Shown one piece after another: positions 25,695 to 36,800 of a stretch of DNA of 64,000 nt (the stretch's first letter is position 1; each line of letters opens with the position of its first letter). Origin of the DNA: Lachnoanaerobaculum umeaense (GTDB lineage: Bacteria; Bacillota; Clostridia; Lachnospirales; Lachnospiraceae). Made by a program: the position numbers and the translations under genes. The stretch is taken from NCBI RefSeq assembly GCF_003589745.1, contig NZ_CP032364.1, positions 496,001 through 560,000 on the forward strand, in the 5' to 3' direction. The notes under the pieces are model-generated. The model worked only from the letters and a program-made list of their open reading frames with translations, did no database searches and had not been told where the DNA came from.

Positions 25695-26963
25695 ATGAGC
25701 GAATTTGATAAAATCATAGGATATGCCGATATAAAGGCTGAATTGATACGTTTTTGTGATGTACTGAAAAACTTTAAAGATTATAAGAGGCTTGGTGTAG
25801 AAATACCGAGGGGAATGCTTTTGCATGGTGAGCCGGGTATAGGAAAGACTAGGTTAGCTAAGAGCTTTATTGAAGAAAGCAAAATAAAATCATTTACAAT
25901 AAGGAAGGATAAACACAGTAGAGAGTTTATTAATCATATCAGAGATATATTTGATAAAGCAAAAGAAGAGGAATTTGCCATAGTATTTCTTGATGATATT
26001 GATAAGTTTGCAAATGAGGATGAATACCATAAAGATGCTGAGGAATATGTAGTTGTACAGTCCTGTATCGATGATTGCAAGGATTCAAATGTCTTTGTTT
26101 TGGCTACAGCAAACAGTATATATTTTTTGCCGAATTCACTTATGAGAGCAGGACGTTTTAATAAGGTTATTCAGATGACATGCCCCGTTGGAGATGATGC
26201 CAAGAAGATAATAAAGCATTTTTTAAGTAAAAAACAAGTGCTTGGAGATATAGATATAGATGATATATCAAGCTTTATGGAAGGACACTCATGTGCAGAA
26301 TTGGAAATGGTAATAAATGAAGCCGGAATTTATACGGTATTTGACAAAAGAGCAAAGATTGAGCAAAGAGATATTATAAAAGCGTGTATGCGTTTGATAT
26401 TTGATGCACCTGAGTCGGTAGAATATATTGACAGTAATATTTTAAAAAAGGTTGCAGTGCATGAGTCAGGACATGCTGTTATTTCTGAAATATTGGAGTC
26501 GGGATCTGTAAATCTTATTTCAATCTGCGGTTACTCAAATACTTCAGGTGGGATAACATCAGTAAGAAAACCTGACGATTATAATTTCAGTGTGCTTGCA
26601 CAAGAGAATGAAATAATCAGAAGCCTGGGAGGTAAGGCTGCAATTGAAATGATTTATGGAACATTTGATCTTGGTTGTGAGGGAGATTTGCATAAAGCAT
26701 TTGATTTGGTTACAACATTTGTTGATAATTACTGTGCATATGGATTTAATGCTTTTGAAAGAGGTACTTCATCCCAATATTTATTGGAAAGCAAGGACAG
26801 AAAAGTTGCTGAGCAGATGGATAGATATTATAGAAAGTCAAAGCAGATTATTGCTGAAAATAGAGAATTTTTTGATGCCATGGTTCAAGAACTTTTGAAA
26901 GAGAAAACACTTACTAAAAAGCAAATTAGGAGTATACGAGACAGTGTAGTGATTAGAGATTGA
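25695..26963 (+). CDS. Soluble FtsH-like AAA metalloprotease
   Basis: 422-aa protein with an AAA ATPase domain (Walker A GEPGIGKT, 45-52; Walker B VFLDDIDKF; sensor/second region ATANSIYFLP and the R-finger-like RAGRFNKVI). It is followed by an M41-type peptidase domain with the zinc motif HESGH (256-260) and a later acidic ligand in DLGCEGDLHKA. The fusion order matches FtsH, but both transmembrane segments are missing, so it should be cytoplasmic. AGAGGGAG lies before the ATG. It sits in an operon with hydrolase, GmrSD-like and helicase-PLD genes, and could mature or degrade a partner in a defence pathway (inference). Confidence 0.88.
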   Translation: MSEFDKIIGYADIKAELIRFCDVLKNFKDYKRLGVEIPRGMLLHGEPGIGKTRLAKSFIEESKIKSFTIRKDKHSREFINHIRDIFDKAKEEEFAIVFLDDIDKFANEDEYHKDAEEYVVVQSCIDDCKDSNVFVLATANSIYFLPNSLMRAGRFNKVIQMTCPVGDDAKKIIKHFLSKKQVLGDIDIDDISSFMEGHSCAELEMVINEAGIYTVFDKRAKIEQRDIIKACMRLIFDAPESVEYIDSNILKKVAVHESGHAVISEILESGSVNLISICGYSNTSGGITSVRKPDDYNFSVLAQENEIIRSLGGKAAIEMIYGTFDLGCEGDLHKAFDLVTTFVDNYCAYGFNAFERGTSSQYLLESKDRKVAEQMDRYYRKSKQIIAENREFFDAMVQELLKEKTLTKKQIRSIRDSVVIRD

Positions 26964-27041
26964 AAAAAAGTTGTAATGATGTAGAATAAAAATGAAGTAT
27001 TATTGTAAACTTAATGGAATAAGTTATTATGGGGAGGATTT

Positions 27042-28865
27042 ATGGGATTTCCGATTGATTCTAAAGTGCTTGGACTTAGAGAGGTAATAAAGGTAAATGA
27101 AGGGGAAAGATATAGCATACCTATTTACCAGCGTCCATATTCATGGGAAGAAAAAAACATAAAAGATTTTTTGGAATCTATATTTGATGCATTTAAAGAA
27201 GTCAATGAAGAAAAGTGCAAAGCAAATGTAAAACCTGTGTTTTTCGGTACAATACAGCTTGATCATAATAAAGATGACAATACACTTGATATTGTTGACG
27301 GTCAACAAAGACTTACAACATTTCTGCTATTTTTGGACTTGCTTCAAAGAAATGAAATACATCCTAAAGAGTATATAGATTGCAGTAAGGTTATAAAATC
27401 GGAGAAGCTTAAAGAAGTATTAAATGATGATAATATTAAAAATACTTCTTTAAAATATTATGAAAACAGGAAACTACTAAAGAAAGAAGTTGAGCATTTT
27501 GAAAAGGAGTTTAAAGAAAAAAATGAATTCTACACGGAATTGAAAAACTTTGTTTTGGATAATGTATACTTTGTACAACTGATTACTGAAGAAATGGATT
27601 TATCCGAAGTGGTTTCGGTTTTTAATACTATAAACACTACCGGACTTGACTTAAATGCAACAGATATTTTTAAAGTAAGATACTATAATTATCTTAGAGG
27701 AATCGATAAGACAAAAGACTGGTTGGAAGAAATAAATTCCTGTTATCAATTGATAGATGACAGCAATGAGAAACTTGGAAAAGACGGAAGAACAGATCAG
27801 ACAAAATTTGATATGGGTTGGGTTTTAGATATCTACAAACATATAATTTGTGCTGAATTCGGATGGGGATTTTCAGAAGTATCCAAAAGCAATCAAAAGT
27901 TCTTTGATGAACTTTTTAAAGGGACAAGTCTTACAGAACAAAGTGACCTAAGCGTGCTTGAGTTTGACACATTCAAGCATATAGTAGATGGATTTATAGA
28001 TTATTGGCGCTGGATTGAAAATGTAAGGTTTAATGGCGAACATCCTGAAATAGCAAAAGAAATCTTTTCAATTTATTTGGTAGAAAAAACCAGATATAAA
28101 AGGTATTGGACCATACCATTTGTGGTTGCATACTTTAGGGCTAAAGCCGAAGGAAAAGGCTGGAGCGATTACTATGTAGATTCACTGAGAGTAAATATGT
28201 ATATGTTTAGATTCTTTTTAATCTATACCGTTGTCAATGACAGAGTAATAAATCCTGTTCAAAATAAGGTTTGTGATGAATGCTTTAAGTGGTTTAAGGA
28301 ATGTAGCACTGATGATATTATAAAAAACATTAAAGGTATGCTGTGGTCATCAGTACGCAGTGAGGATCATGAACCTAAAGAAGACTTTTATAAAATTATC
28401 AAATCAGGATTATTTTACAATGCAAGTAGAGTTAGGCTTGTTTGCACACTGTCTGCATTACTTGATGAAGTAGCTAATTTGGGGAAATCATTTATTTGTC
28501 AAGAAAATGAAATAGTAATAAGTGAGCAAGAAATCTATGAAAAGTTTTTCCACTATGCAATCTATGAAAAGAATAAAAACCCTTATGATATAGAGCATAT
28601 ACAGGCAAGAAATAATTTCAGTGATAATAGTGATGAGTTTAACGGAATAGGAAATCTGGTTGTACTTGACAGTCATATAAACAAGAGTATTCAGGATGAT
28701 GCTGTAAGTGAAAAAATTACTGAATACAAAAATTCACAATATGCAGCAGTTAGAATAGAATTTATGAAAGAATATGAAAGTTGTAGAGATTGGGATATAG
28801 ACTATGTTGTAAAAAGAGCAGACGAGGAAATTGACAAGATAAAGCGATTTATGGATGAAGAGTAG
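27042..28865 (+). CDS. GmrSD-type DUF262/DUF1524 protein (type IV restriction-like)
   Basis: 607 aa. The N-terminal DUF262 domain has the signature IPIYQRPYSWEE (26-37) and VDGQQRLTT (~85-93), used for nucleotide hydrolysis. The C-terminal DUF1524 HNH-like nuclease region has YDIEHIQARN (from Y515) and GNLVVLDSHINKS. Both halves of GmrS and GmrD are thus fused in one chain, the usual single-chain form. Family members cut modified phage DNA. GGGGAGG precedes the ATG. Operon position: between the FtsH-like protease and the WYL regulator (29-base gap). Confidence 0.88.
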   Translation: MGFPIDSKVLGLREVIKVNEGERYSIPIYQRPYSWEEKNIKDFLESIFDAFKEVNEEKCKANVKPVFFGTIQLDHNKDDNTLDIVDGQQRLTTFLLFLDLLQRNEIHPKEYIDCSKVIKSEKLKEVLNDDNIKNTSLKYYENRKLLKKEVEHFEKEFKEKNEFYTELKNFVLDNVYFVQLITEEMDLSEVVSVFNTINTTGLDLNATDIFKVRYYNYLRGIDKTKDWLEEINSCYQLIDDSNEKLGKDGRTDQTKFDMGWVLDIYKHIICAEFGWGFSEVSKSNQKFFDELFKGTSLTEQSDLSVLEFDTFKHIVDGFIDYWRWIENVRFNGEHPEIAKEIFSIYLVEKTRYKRYWTIPFVVAYFRAKAEGKGWSDYYVDSLRVNMYMFRFFLIYTVVNDRVINPVQNKVCDECFKWFKECSTDDIIKNIKGMLWSSVRSEDHEPKEDFYKIIKSGLFYNASRVRLVCTLSALLDEVANLGKSFICQENEIVISEQEIYEKFFHYAIYEKNKNPYDIEHIQARNNFSDNSDEFNGIGNLVVLDSHINKSIQDDAVSEKITEYKNSQYAAVRIEFMKEYESCRDWDIDYVVKRADEEIDKIKRFMDEE

Positions 28866-28894
28866 GATTATTTATATCCGGGAGGGAAGCTTAG

Positions 28895-29896
28895 GTGTAT
28901 GGTATAGGAAATAAAAAGATGTTAAATATGTTCATATTGGAGATACTTCGCAATTATACCGATGAAAATCATTCTTTAACACAACAAGAGATTATAAAGC
29001 TTTTGGAAAAAGATTACGGAACGGTATGTGACAGACGCTCTGTAAAGAATAATGTCTTGTTATTGAAAGAATTTGGCGAGAGTCATGGATTTGAAATATC
29101 AATGGAAGACGGATACAGAATGATTTTTAGAGAGTTTGACGACGCAGAAATTAGAATACTTATAGACAGTGTTTTATTTTCAAAAGCTTTTTCTTCAAAT
29201 CAGGCAAAAGAATTGATTAAGAAAATCAGAGGGCTTTCAAGTAAATACTTTAATGCAAAAGTATCAAATATATGTAATATACCTGAGCTTAACAAGAACA
29301 TAAACAGACAAAACATCTACTCAATAGATAAGATAAATGATGCTATCTCAGAGGGACATAAGATTAGTTTTATATATAATGATATAGGAACCGATTTTAA
29401 GCTTCATCCAAGGAGAGAAGAGCGTTATATTGTAAATCCGTACAGGATAGTTGCAAATAACGGAAAATTTTATCTGATAGGAAATTATGACAAGTATGAT
29501 AATGTAGTACATTTTCGTATAGACAAAATGACTGAGGTATGTGAACTTGAAGATAGAATTAAGCCGATGAAAGATGTGCCCGAGCTGGAATGTGGGATAA
29601 ATCTTCCAAAGCATATGGCAGAACATATTTATATGTTTAGCGGAACAAGCACTGCTGTTAAGCTCCTGACAACTAAAGATATGATGTCTGATTTGGTGGA
29701 TTGGTTTGGGATGGAGTTTAGTGTTATAAAAAAAGATGAAGAAAAGATCATAGTAAGAGTAAGCTGTAATGAAAGGGCAATGAAGTATTGGGCATTACAA
29801 TACGGTCCTTATGTAGAGGTGCTGGAACCGGAAAGTCTTAGAAATCAAATTAAGGAAAGTATTGCTAATATGTCAAAGAAATACTCTGATGGATAA
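28895..29896 (+). CDS. WYL-domain transcriptional regulator
   Basis: 333 aa: N-terminal winged helix-turn-helix (about 5-80, LTQQEIIKLLEKDYG...DRRSVKNNVLLL), then a WYL domain (about 145-215, HKISFIYNDIG...NPYRIVANNGKFYLIGNYDKYDNVVHFRIDKM) and a C-terminal extension. WYL domains sense nucleic-acid or nucleotide ligands, and such regulators are common controllers of phage defence operons. The start is GTG, with GGAGGGAAG upstream. It is likely to control the downstream DUF6361-PLD-helicase genes. Confidence 0.9.
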   Translation: MYGIGNKKMLNMFILEILRNYTDENHSLTQQEIIKLLEKDYGTVCDRRSVKNNVLLLKEFGESHGFEISMEDGYRMIFREFDDAEIRILIDSVLFSKAFSSNQAKELIKKIRGLSSKYFNAKVSNICNIPELNKNINRQNIYSIDKINDAISEGHKISFIYNDIGTDFKLHPRREERYIVNPYRIVANNGKFYLIGNYDKYDNVVHFRIDKMTEVCELEDRIKPMKDVPELECGINLPKHMAEHIYMFSGTSTAVKLLTTKDMMSDLVDWFGMEFSVIKKDEEKIIVRVSCNERAMKYWALQYGPYVEVLEPESLRNQIKESIANMSKKYSDG

Positions 29897-29952
29897 TACC
29901 GGTTTCTTGAATGTAGTAGCTGTCATTTTTAACGGACAGATGCTCTGATAAA

Positions 29953-29991
29953 CTCCAATTATAACAAAGAAGTACTTTGTAGATTGGAGGA
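29953..29991 (+). promoter_or_regulatory. Hairpin sequestering the ribosome site of the 295-aa gene
   Basis: CTCCAAT (29953-29959) pairs with ATTGGAG (29983-29989), and ACAAAG (29964-29969) pairs with CTTTGT (29975-29980). The outer 3' arm overlaps the GGAGGA ribosome site before the ATG at 29997, so translation would be blocked unless the stem opens. Confidence 0.6.
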
Positions 29992-29996
29992 AGAAG

Positions 29997-30884
29997 ATGA
30001 TAGCACAGATGAGTAGTAAATCAAAGATTTATCATAGACAGGGATGTAGATTTATAAATAGAATAGAAGAAAAGTCATTGGTGAGTTTTGACTTGGATGA
30101 CGGTAGGATTAAATATTTAAAGCCATGTAAGTGCTGCTGTAATATCAAGTTTTTATATAATGAATATAGAGAAAATTTAAAGGATGTATTTAGAGATTTA
30201 CCTATTTGGACAGAGCTTAAGGAAGACTATGTAGGAGTGCATACTGACTGGTATAATTGGAGAATAGGTCTAAGTGAATCGAGTCAGGAAATAAGACTTT
30301 ATCTTGAAGAGTGGAATGAAGAACTGCAAAAAGATTTATTAGTCAGAGTGGACCAAGTTGGAAAAAGTAAGAACCTGAAAACAGCTATGAGATATATTGC
30401 AAAAGAAGAGAGGGTAGCCTTTTATCCTTGTAAGTATAGGAAGTATGCAATAGGAATAGAGTACTTAGCTAAGAAAAGGGGAGTGCAAATAGAGTTTGAC
30501 GATACCGATCTTTATATTCTTACAGATATGGCGGCTTGGAAAATATCGTATGTACAATATTTTGACAGGTATAAGTTATTGCATTGTCCATTTGACGGAA
30601 AGCCTCTCACTATGGAAGAAGCAAAGACTGCACATTACCATGTGCAAAGGGATGTGGCAAAGAATCAATCACCTTATAATCATTTGGAGTATATTGTAAA
30701 ACATGATGAAGCAAAAAAATTAATGCAGATTAGTTATAAAAAATTACCGAAAGTAACAAAACAACAAAAAAAGTATTATCGTCAAGCTGAAAATAGGGAA
30801 AAAAGAAACAGTATCAGAAGAGTTTGGAATCTATTTGCAGAGCTTGAAGCAGGAAAGGTGAGATATGCCAATCGGATGGATTGA
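29997..30884 (+). CDS. Cys-rich N-terminal (Ada-like zinc) protein of unknown function, 295 aa
   Basis: The N-terminus IYHRQGCRFINRI ... YLKPCKCCC resembles the metal-binding methyl-transfer module of Ada-like proteins (HxxxC ... PCxxC). The rest is mixed alpha/beta with ~220 residues lacking a recognised fold, and ends in a basic, Gln-rich helix. The gene overlaps the next by 20 bases, so the two are coupled. A translation-blocking hairpin lies before its ATG. It is probably the DNA-contacting or sensing member of the DUF6361-PLD-helicase cassette, by position only. Confidence 0.7.
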   Translation: MIAQMSSKSKIYHRQGCRFINRIEEKSLVSFDLDDGRIKYLKPCKCCCNIKFLYNEYRENLKDVFRDLPIWTELKEDYVGVHTDWYNWRIGLSESSQEIRLYLEEWNEELQKDLLVRVDQVGKSKNLKTAMRYIAKEERVAFYPCKYRKYAIGIEYLAKKRGVQIEFDDTDLYILTDMAAWKISYVQYFDRYKLLHCPFDGKPLTMEEAKTAHYHVQRDVAKNQSPYNHLEYIVKHDEAKKLMQISYKKLPKVTKQQKKYYRQAENREKRNSIRRVWNLFAELEAGKVRYANRMD

Positions 30885-32076
30885 TTTTTCAAAAAATGAA
30901 AGGAATAAAGTGCTTAAAGTACTGGATCTACTCTCAGAGAACTCAACACTTGATGAACTTGGAATTGCAACAATCAGAGACGGGTTCTCTGATTTGTTCT
31001 TTCCCGGAACATCTACAATTCAGACAAGAGCAAAATATTTCTTTATAGTACCCTATGCTTTAAGAGATTTGGAAAGAAGTGGTGAAACAAATGTAGATAA
31101 ATTTCTTAAATACTTGAATGATATAGAAGAAGCTTGTGCAAAAGTATTTATAGAAAATAACTTAGGGGATACCGGAATAATAGGTAAACGTTCAATTGCA
31201 AATGATAAATGGGTTAAACGTTCACCTGCAGATATATATTGGTCGGGTCTAAGACAGTATAAGATATTTAAGGGAGGGAATTTATCCATACAGGAATATG
31301 CAAGAGCTGTATGTGCTATAAATAATAAAAAGACAAATCTTATAAATCTTGGAAACAATAATGATAAGGGAATCGAAAATGAGTCAGATGATATGTATGC
31401 CGGAGATATTAGAAGTATACATTTTTGGGATATACCAACTTATGATGATGAATGGTTTGATAAGCTTCAAATGGACTTAACGAGGGATGAGGCGGAGTTT
31501 TTAAATTATAGAATCATAAACTCATGCGAGGAAAGTCTGTTTGCTTATGTTCTAAAAAATAATTTAGCCCAAATAATGGATTGTAAAAACTTCACAGAGC
31601 TTGGTAATATAATTAAATTATTCCCTGAGAAGATGCAAAAAGATTATAGTTTGGCTAAAGACTTTTCAGAGTTTAATTATTTACTTCGTGTTGTCTATAA
31701 TATAGTTCTTTCTGATGGAAAGAATGAAGAAGCTAATGAGATTTTTGATGATTTATATGATGAGATAAATAATATTGCAAATATTGATTTGGAGGAGATT
31801 TTTGCACGCACATATGCATATAGAAACCCAATGATGTGTAAGTTCTTACGGGACTCAAAGAGAGCGATGATTGAAGATAATATTTCAGAACTAAAGAAAA
31901 CCATTAGTAGTAGAGAAATATTTTTAAAAGGTAGTGGAAGGGCAAGATGTGCTCATCCGGGAGAGTTTGACAGTACAGAATGGTTTGGTGGAGGCAAGCT
32001 ATATTATAGATTTGATAATGCGATAAAAATAATAAAAGATATATGTAGGGGGAAGGAAAATGTTAAATCCAAGTGA
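30865..32076 (+). CDS. DUF6361 family protein
   Basis: 403 aa starting MPIGWIDFSKNERNKVLKVLDLL, a conserved opening of DUF6361, followed by IRDGFSDLFFPGTSTIQTRAKYF in two parts and SPADIYWSGLRQYKIF. No catalytic motif is obvious. It overlaps both neighbours (20 bases upstream, 17 bases downstream). DUF6361, PLD-family protein and helicase are found together in many genomes and look like a three-gene defence cassette. Confidence 0.8.
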   Translation: MPIGWIDFSKNERNKVLKVLDLLSENSTLDELGIATIRDGFSDLFFPGTSTIQTRAKYFFIVPYALRDLERSGETNVDKFLKYLNDIEEACAKVFIENNLGDTGIIGKRSIANDKWVKRSPADIYWSGLRQYKIFKGGNLSIQEYARAVCAINNKKTNLINLGNNNDKGIENESDDMYAGDIRSIHFWDIPTYDDEWFDKLQMDLTRDEAEFLNYRIINSCEESLFAYVLKNNLAQIMDCKNFTELGNIIKLFPEKMQKDYSLAKDFSEFNYLLRVVYNIVLSDGKNEEANEIFDDLYDEINNIANIDLEEIFARTYAYRNPMMCKFLRDSKRAMIEDNISELKKTISSREIFLKGSGRARCAHPGEFDSTEWFGGGKLYYRFDNAIKIIKDICRGKENVKSK

Positions 32077-33898
32077 TGACAGACTTGATTATGGAAATAT
32101 TCTATTGCCATCGGAGTGTTATAGACTGGATTTTGCTGTGGGCACTACGTATTCTCTTGACTTGGATGCACTGGTCGGAATATGTATTTCTCTGGGGCTT
32201 TTGGAAGATACTGAAAGTGATATAATGAATGATCCAATATGCCTTTTGGAAGCAATTAGAAGGACCGGGGATAAAGTAGTTCTGTTTTGTGAGGCCGGAC
32301 AGATATATTTGTCGGGGAAGGTGACGCTGCTATATTCTTTGCTTGAAAAAATGGTTTTTCAGGTGGCGACAAAGGAAACAAATGGCATTAAATATCCTTC
32401 ATTTCATCCAAAGTTTTGGTTGCTAAGATATATAAATGATGAGGATGATGTTTTATATAGAGTTGTAGTATTGAGCCGAAATCTTACATTTGACAGAAGT
32501 TGGGATATATCATTCTATATGGATGGTACGATAGATGAAGAAAATGATAAGAATATTCCAATAGCAGACTTCTTAAAATATCTAAACAAACAACTTCCAA
32601 AATCAGAGATTGCAAATGATAAGGCAAAGAAAATAAGGCAATTTATTAAGGAACTTGCGTATGTAAATTTTGAAACAGATATGAAGGAATTCTATGATTT
32701 TGAATTTATTCCAAGTGGCATACCATGTTCACAAGGTGGTATATATTCAATGCTTGACACTTCTGTGATAAAGAAAAAAGATGATGTAGATGAAAAATCT
32801 TTTCATGAGTTACTTGTAGTATCGCCTTTTATAAGTAAGGATATTATAAAACAATTCAATGATAGAAGCAGATGGGTTGAGCATACAGAGTATATGCTTA
32901 TTACAAGAGAAGTTTCACTTGATAAATTAAGAGATGAGGACTGTGATAATTTTAGAATTTATGTTCTAAAAGATGAGATTGTTGACGGTGAGATGGCTAT
33001 ATCAGATGGTGAAAGCGATTACTGTAAACATGATATTCATGCAAAAATATATATGATACGAAAGAATGCAGATACGGAAGTTTATTTGGGTTCTTTGAAT
33101 GCTTCACATAATGCGGTTTATGGGAATATAGAATTTATGATTTTGCTAAAATCAAAAAACAGGTATATTAATTTAGAAAAATTAAAGAAAGATATATTTG
33201 GCGGAGATGAAGATGGCCCAAATAACCCGTTTAAAGAGGTTTTTCTTTCAGATGGAGAGGCAGAAGAAGAAGAAAATTCAGACGGAATTGACATTTTAAT
33301 AAAGCAAATAAATCGCTATAAAATTCATGCAATAGTGATTGAAAACGGCGATTATTATGATATTAAGGCGGTTGTAGAAAATTATGAAAAGGTGGATGCT
33401 AATATAAAATTAAGTCCTATACTTTTAAAACCTAAGGCAGTTGATTTTTCTGAAATAATGTTATTTGAAAAAATGGCAATGAGCTTTTTATCAGAATTTT
33501 ATGTATTGTCCATTAGCGATAATTGTGGAAATACAGTAAATAGAGTAATAAAGATAGATACTGAAGGAATACCAAGGGAAAGAGATGGAAAGATTATTTC
33601 ATCAATTATAGGGGATAATGAGCAAAACTTTTATAGATATTTGGGATTACTTCTGGGAGATGACTATATAATAAGTGCTATTGAAAGTGATGTGTTAAGT
33701 GGTCAAAATAATGTAGCCGGGGCAAATAGTTTTGCAGAGAATATGCCTGTTCTTTATGAGAAGATGCTAAAGACTGCAGTGACTGCACCTGAGCGTTTTG
33801 TAGAGATAGAAAAGCTTATTCAGGTGTTGTCAGGTGATGATATAGTTCCGGAAGCGTTTAGAAATCTATATGATACATTTAGAAAAGTGGTGAAATAG
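32060..33898 (+). CDS. Phospholipase D-superfamily protein (predicted nuclease)
   Basis: 612 aa. Two HxK motifs: FHPKFW (H116, K118) followed by LSRNLTFDRSWD, and DIHAKIYM (H327, K329) followed by LGSLNAS. Spacing and context match PLD-type nucleases that work with helicases (as DrmC in DISARM). The region after ~400 is acidic and of unknown fold. Overlap with DUF6361 and a one-base gap to the helicase show coupled synthesis. Confidence 0.85.
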   Translation: MLNPSDDRLDYGNILLPSECYRLDFAVGTTYSLDLDALVGICISLGLLEDTESDIMNDPICLLEAIRRTGDKVVLFCEAGQIYLSGKVTLLYSLLEKMVFQVATKETNGIKYPSFHPKFWLLRYINDEDDVLYRVVVLSRNLTFDRSWDISFYMDGTIDEENDKNIPIADFLKYLNKQLPKSEIANDKAKKIRQFIKELAYVNFETDMKEFYDFEFIPSGIPCSQGGIYSMLDTSVIKKKDDVDEKSFHELLVVSPFISKDIIKQFNDRSRWVEHTEYMLITREVSLDKLRDEDCDNFRIYVLKDEIVDGEMAISDGESDYCKHDIHAKIYMIRKNADTEVYLGSLNASHNAVYGNIEFMILLKSKNRYINLEKLKKDIFGGDEDGPNNPFKEVFLSDGEAEEEENSDGIDILIKQINRYKIHAIVIENGDYYDIKAVVENYEKVDANIKLSPILLKPKAVDFSEIMLFEKMAMSFLSEFYVLSISDNCGNTVNRVIKIDTEGIPRERDGKIISSIIGDNEQNFYRYLGLLLGDDYIISAIESDVLSGQNNVAGANSFAENMPVLYEKMLKTAVTAPERFVEIEKLIQVLSGDDIVPEAFRNLYDTFRKVVK

Positions 33899-33899
33899 T

Positions 33900-36800
33900 A
33901 TGGAAAAAGAGAATACATCACAGAAGATAATGGAAGGACTGAAAGACTTTCAAAGAGAGACGGTAAATAGGGTTATACAATTATACAAAAACGGTAAAAA
34001 AAGAGTTCTTATCTCAGATGAGGTAGGACTTGGTAAAACTATGGTTGCCGGAGGCACTATTGCAAAATTTGCTGATTTTGCAAGGGAGCAGGGTAAGAAG
34101 AGAATAAAAGTAGTTTATATATGCTCCAATACTGCCATTGCTGATCAGAATTTAGAAAAACTTTGTATTACAGAAGATGTACTAAGAGAAAGTGTAGCTG
34201 ATTCGAGGTTGTCGGTTCAACATCTGAATATATTTTCACAAGAAGCTAAATTAAGTGGAAAAGCTCTGATACAACTGATACCGCTTACGCCGGATACATC
34301 ATTTCATATGACTACCGGATGTGGGATGTTGTGGGAAAGAGCTGTGATATTTGCAATATTGAATAAAATACCGGAGCTTGAAAAATATAATAAACCATTA
34401 GAAATGATTATGCAGGCCGGAGGAACTTCAGGTTGGAATGCTTGGGCAAAAGATAGAGGCGAGGATAGAGTTTCTGAGTGTGATAGAATTACAAAAGGCA
34501 AATATCTCAACTATATGGTAAAAAAGGTTTCCAGAGGATTGAAAGTTAAGAATCCTGAAGGGAAAATATTACTTTATGATTTGATAGAAAAATGTAAAGA
34601 GGTTAAAAAAAGCGGGAAAGCAGAAAATATATATGAAATAATTGGAAGGCTGAGATATTTGTTTGCAGGAATAAGTCTGGAGAAGCTTGAACCTGACCTG
34701 GTGATTTTAGATGAATTTCAGAGGTTTAAGTATTTGTTACAAACAGAATCTGACACAGAAATGGGAATGCTTGCAAATAAGTTTTTCAACAGTAAATCTG
34801 TAAATATGCTCTTGCTTTCAGCTACACCATACAAGATGTATTCTACATTGGAAGAGATTGATGAATCACTGGTAGATGAACATTTTTCAGAGTTTTTTAA
34901 TGTAATGAAATTTCTCAACAGTACAGAAAAACGACATGAGGAGTTTAAAAGTATATGGGAGGATTATTCTAAACAGCTTAAAGAATTTTCCATAGGAGAT
35001 ACATCAATTATTCAGGCGAAAAATAGGGCAGAGGAGGCAATGTATAACTCAGTATGTAGAACTGAGAGAATTTCAGCAAAGGAAAGTGCCGATATAGTAG
35101 ATATTACTAATAGTGACAAATGGCTGGAAGTTGAGGAGTGCGATATAAAATCCTATATAAAGGTAAGTGAATTAATTGATCTTATAGAAGCTCCATATCA
35201 TGTTCCTGTTGATTATATAAAATCCTGTCCGTATATTATGTCATTTATGAAGGATTATAAGTTGAAAAAGGATATTATTAAATACTTTTACAACTATCCG
35301 GAGATGCTGGAGAATATAGATAGAGAGAGTAGGGATATCCTGTGGTTAAAAAGAAATGATATAAATAATTTCAGACCTTTAAAATGCAATAATGCCAGAT
35401 TGGAAGCTGTAAAGAAGCATGTTTTTTCACAAAAGTCGGAGCTCCTTTTGTGGGTACCTCCTTCAAAACCCTATTATGTTCCGGAAGGGGTGTTCAAAGA
35501 TGTAGAGAATTTTACTAAGACTTTGATATTTTCATCATGGGAAATGGTGCCGAGAATGGTTTCTAGTATGCTTTCCTATGAGGAAGAACGCAAAACAATA
35601 GGAACTCTGGCAAAAAGAAATGAAGAGATTAGCGTAAATTACTTCAGCTCTGAAAGAAAACAATATCCGGTACCTAGGATGAGATTTTCGGCTTCTGAAA
35701 ACAGATTGAATAGTATGAGCTTATTTTGTCTTTTATATCCATCCAAGTTTCTTGAAAGTTGCTATAATCCTATAGTTTGCATGAATAATTCCATGTCACT
35801 GAGAGATATAGAAAAGGAAATCGAAAATAAAATTGCCAAAAGACTTGATAAATATAAAACACCGGAGTCCGGTTTGATAGATCAAAGATGGTATTATATG
35901 GCTGCATTGTTATTAGATCCGCCGGGATATGTAACAGGGTGGTTAGAGGATGAAAGATATGAAGATGATGACAGCACTACATTTTTTAAACATTTAGAAC
36001 AGCTTAGAATACTATACTACAATAATATAAAGGTATTGGAGCTTGGAAGGAAACCTAAAGACCTATATTCAGTATTGGCAAATATGGCTATTGCATCACC
36101 GGCTATTTGTATTAGTAGATTATATAATATATATGCCAAAGGAATAAATTATTCAAGTACGCTACCTACTCAAGTATCAAAGCGATTTATTGATATGATG
36201 AACAAGCCTGATTCTACAGCAATCGTTGAGCTTGCTTGCGGAAAAAACAATGAGGATGTACATTGGAAGAATGTTTTGAATTATTGTAAGCATGGTAATA
36301 TTCAGGCAATGTTTGATGAGTATGCACATCTTTTGGTAAATGGATATGACGGGGAAGATATTGTGCTTAAATTGCATAATGATATTACTTCAAATATGAA
36401 TATAAGAACTACACCATATGAGATTGATACATGGAAAAATTTTAATAAGGCAGTAAAGGATCAGAAAATAACACCGACAAGAATCAGAACACATTTTGCA
36501 GTAGCCTTTACAAAGGGAGATGGCAATGATAAGGATGCAAATAGAAAGAAGTCGGTTAGAGCGGCATTCAATTCACCATTTAGACCATTTGTATTGACTT
36601 CCACATCCATTGGGCAGGAAGGGCTTGATTTTCATAATTATTGTAGAAGGATAGTACATTGGAACCTTCCGTCAAATCCAATTGATTTGGAACAAAGAGA
36701 GGGTAGAATAAATAGATTTGAATGTCTTGCAATCAGGCAAAATGTGGCAAAGAGGTATGGAAATATTTCTTTTAAGTCAAATGTCTGGGCTGAGTTATTT

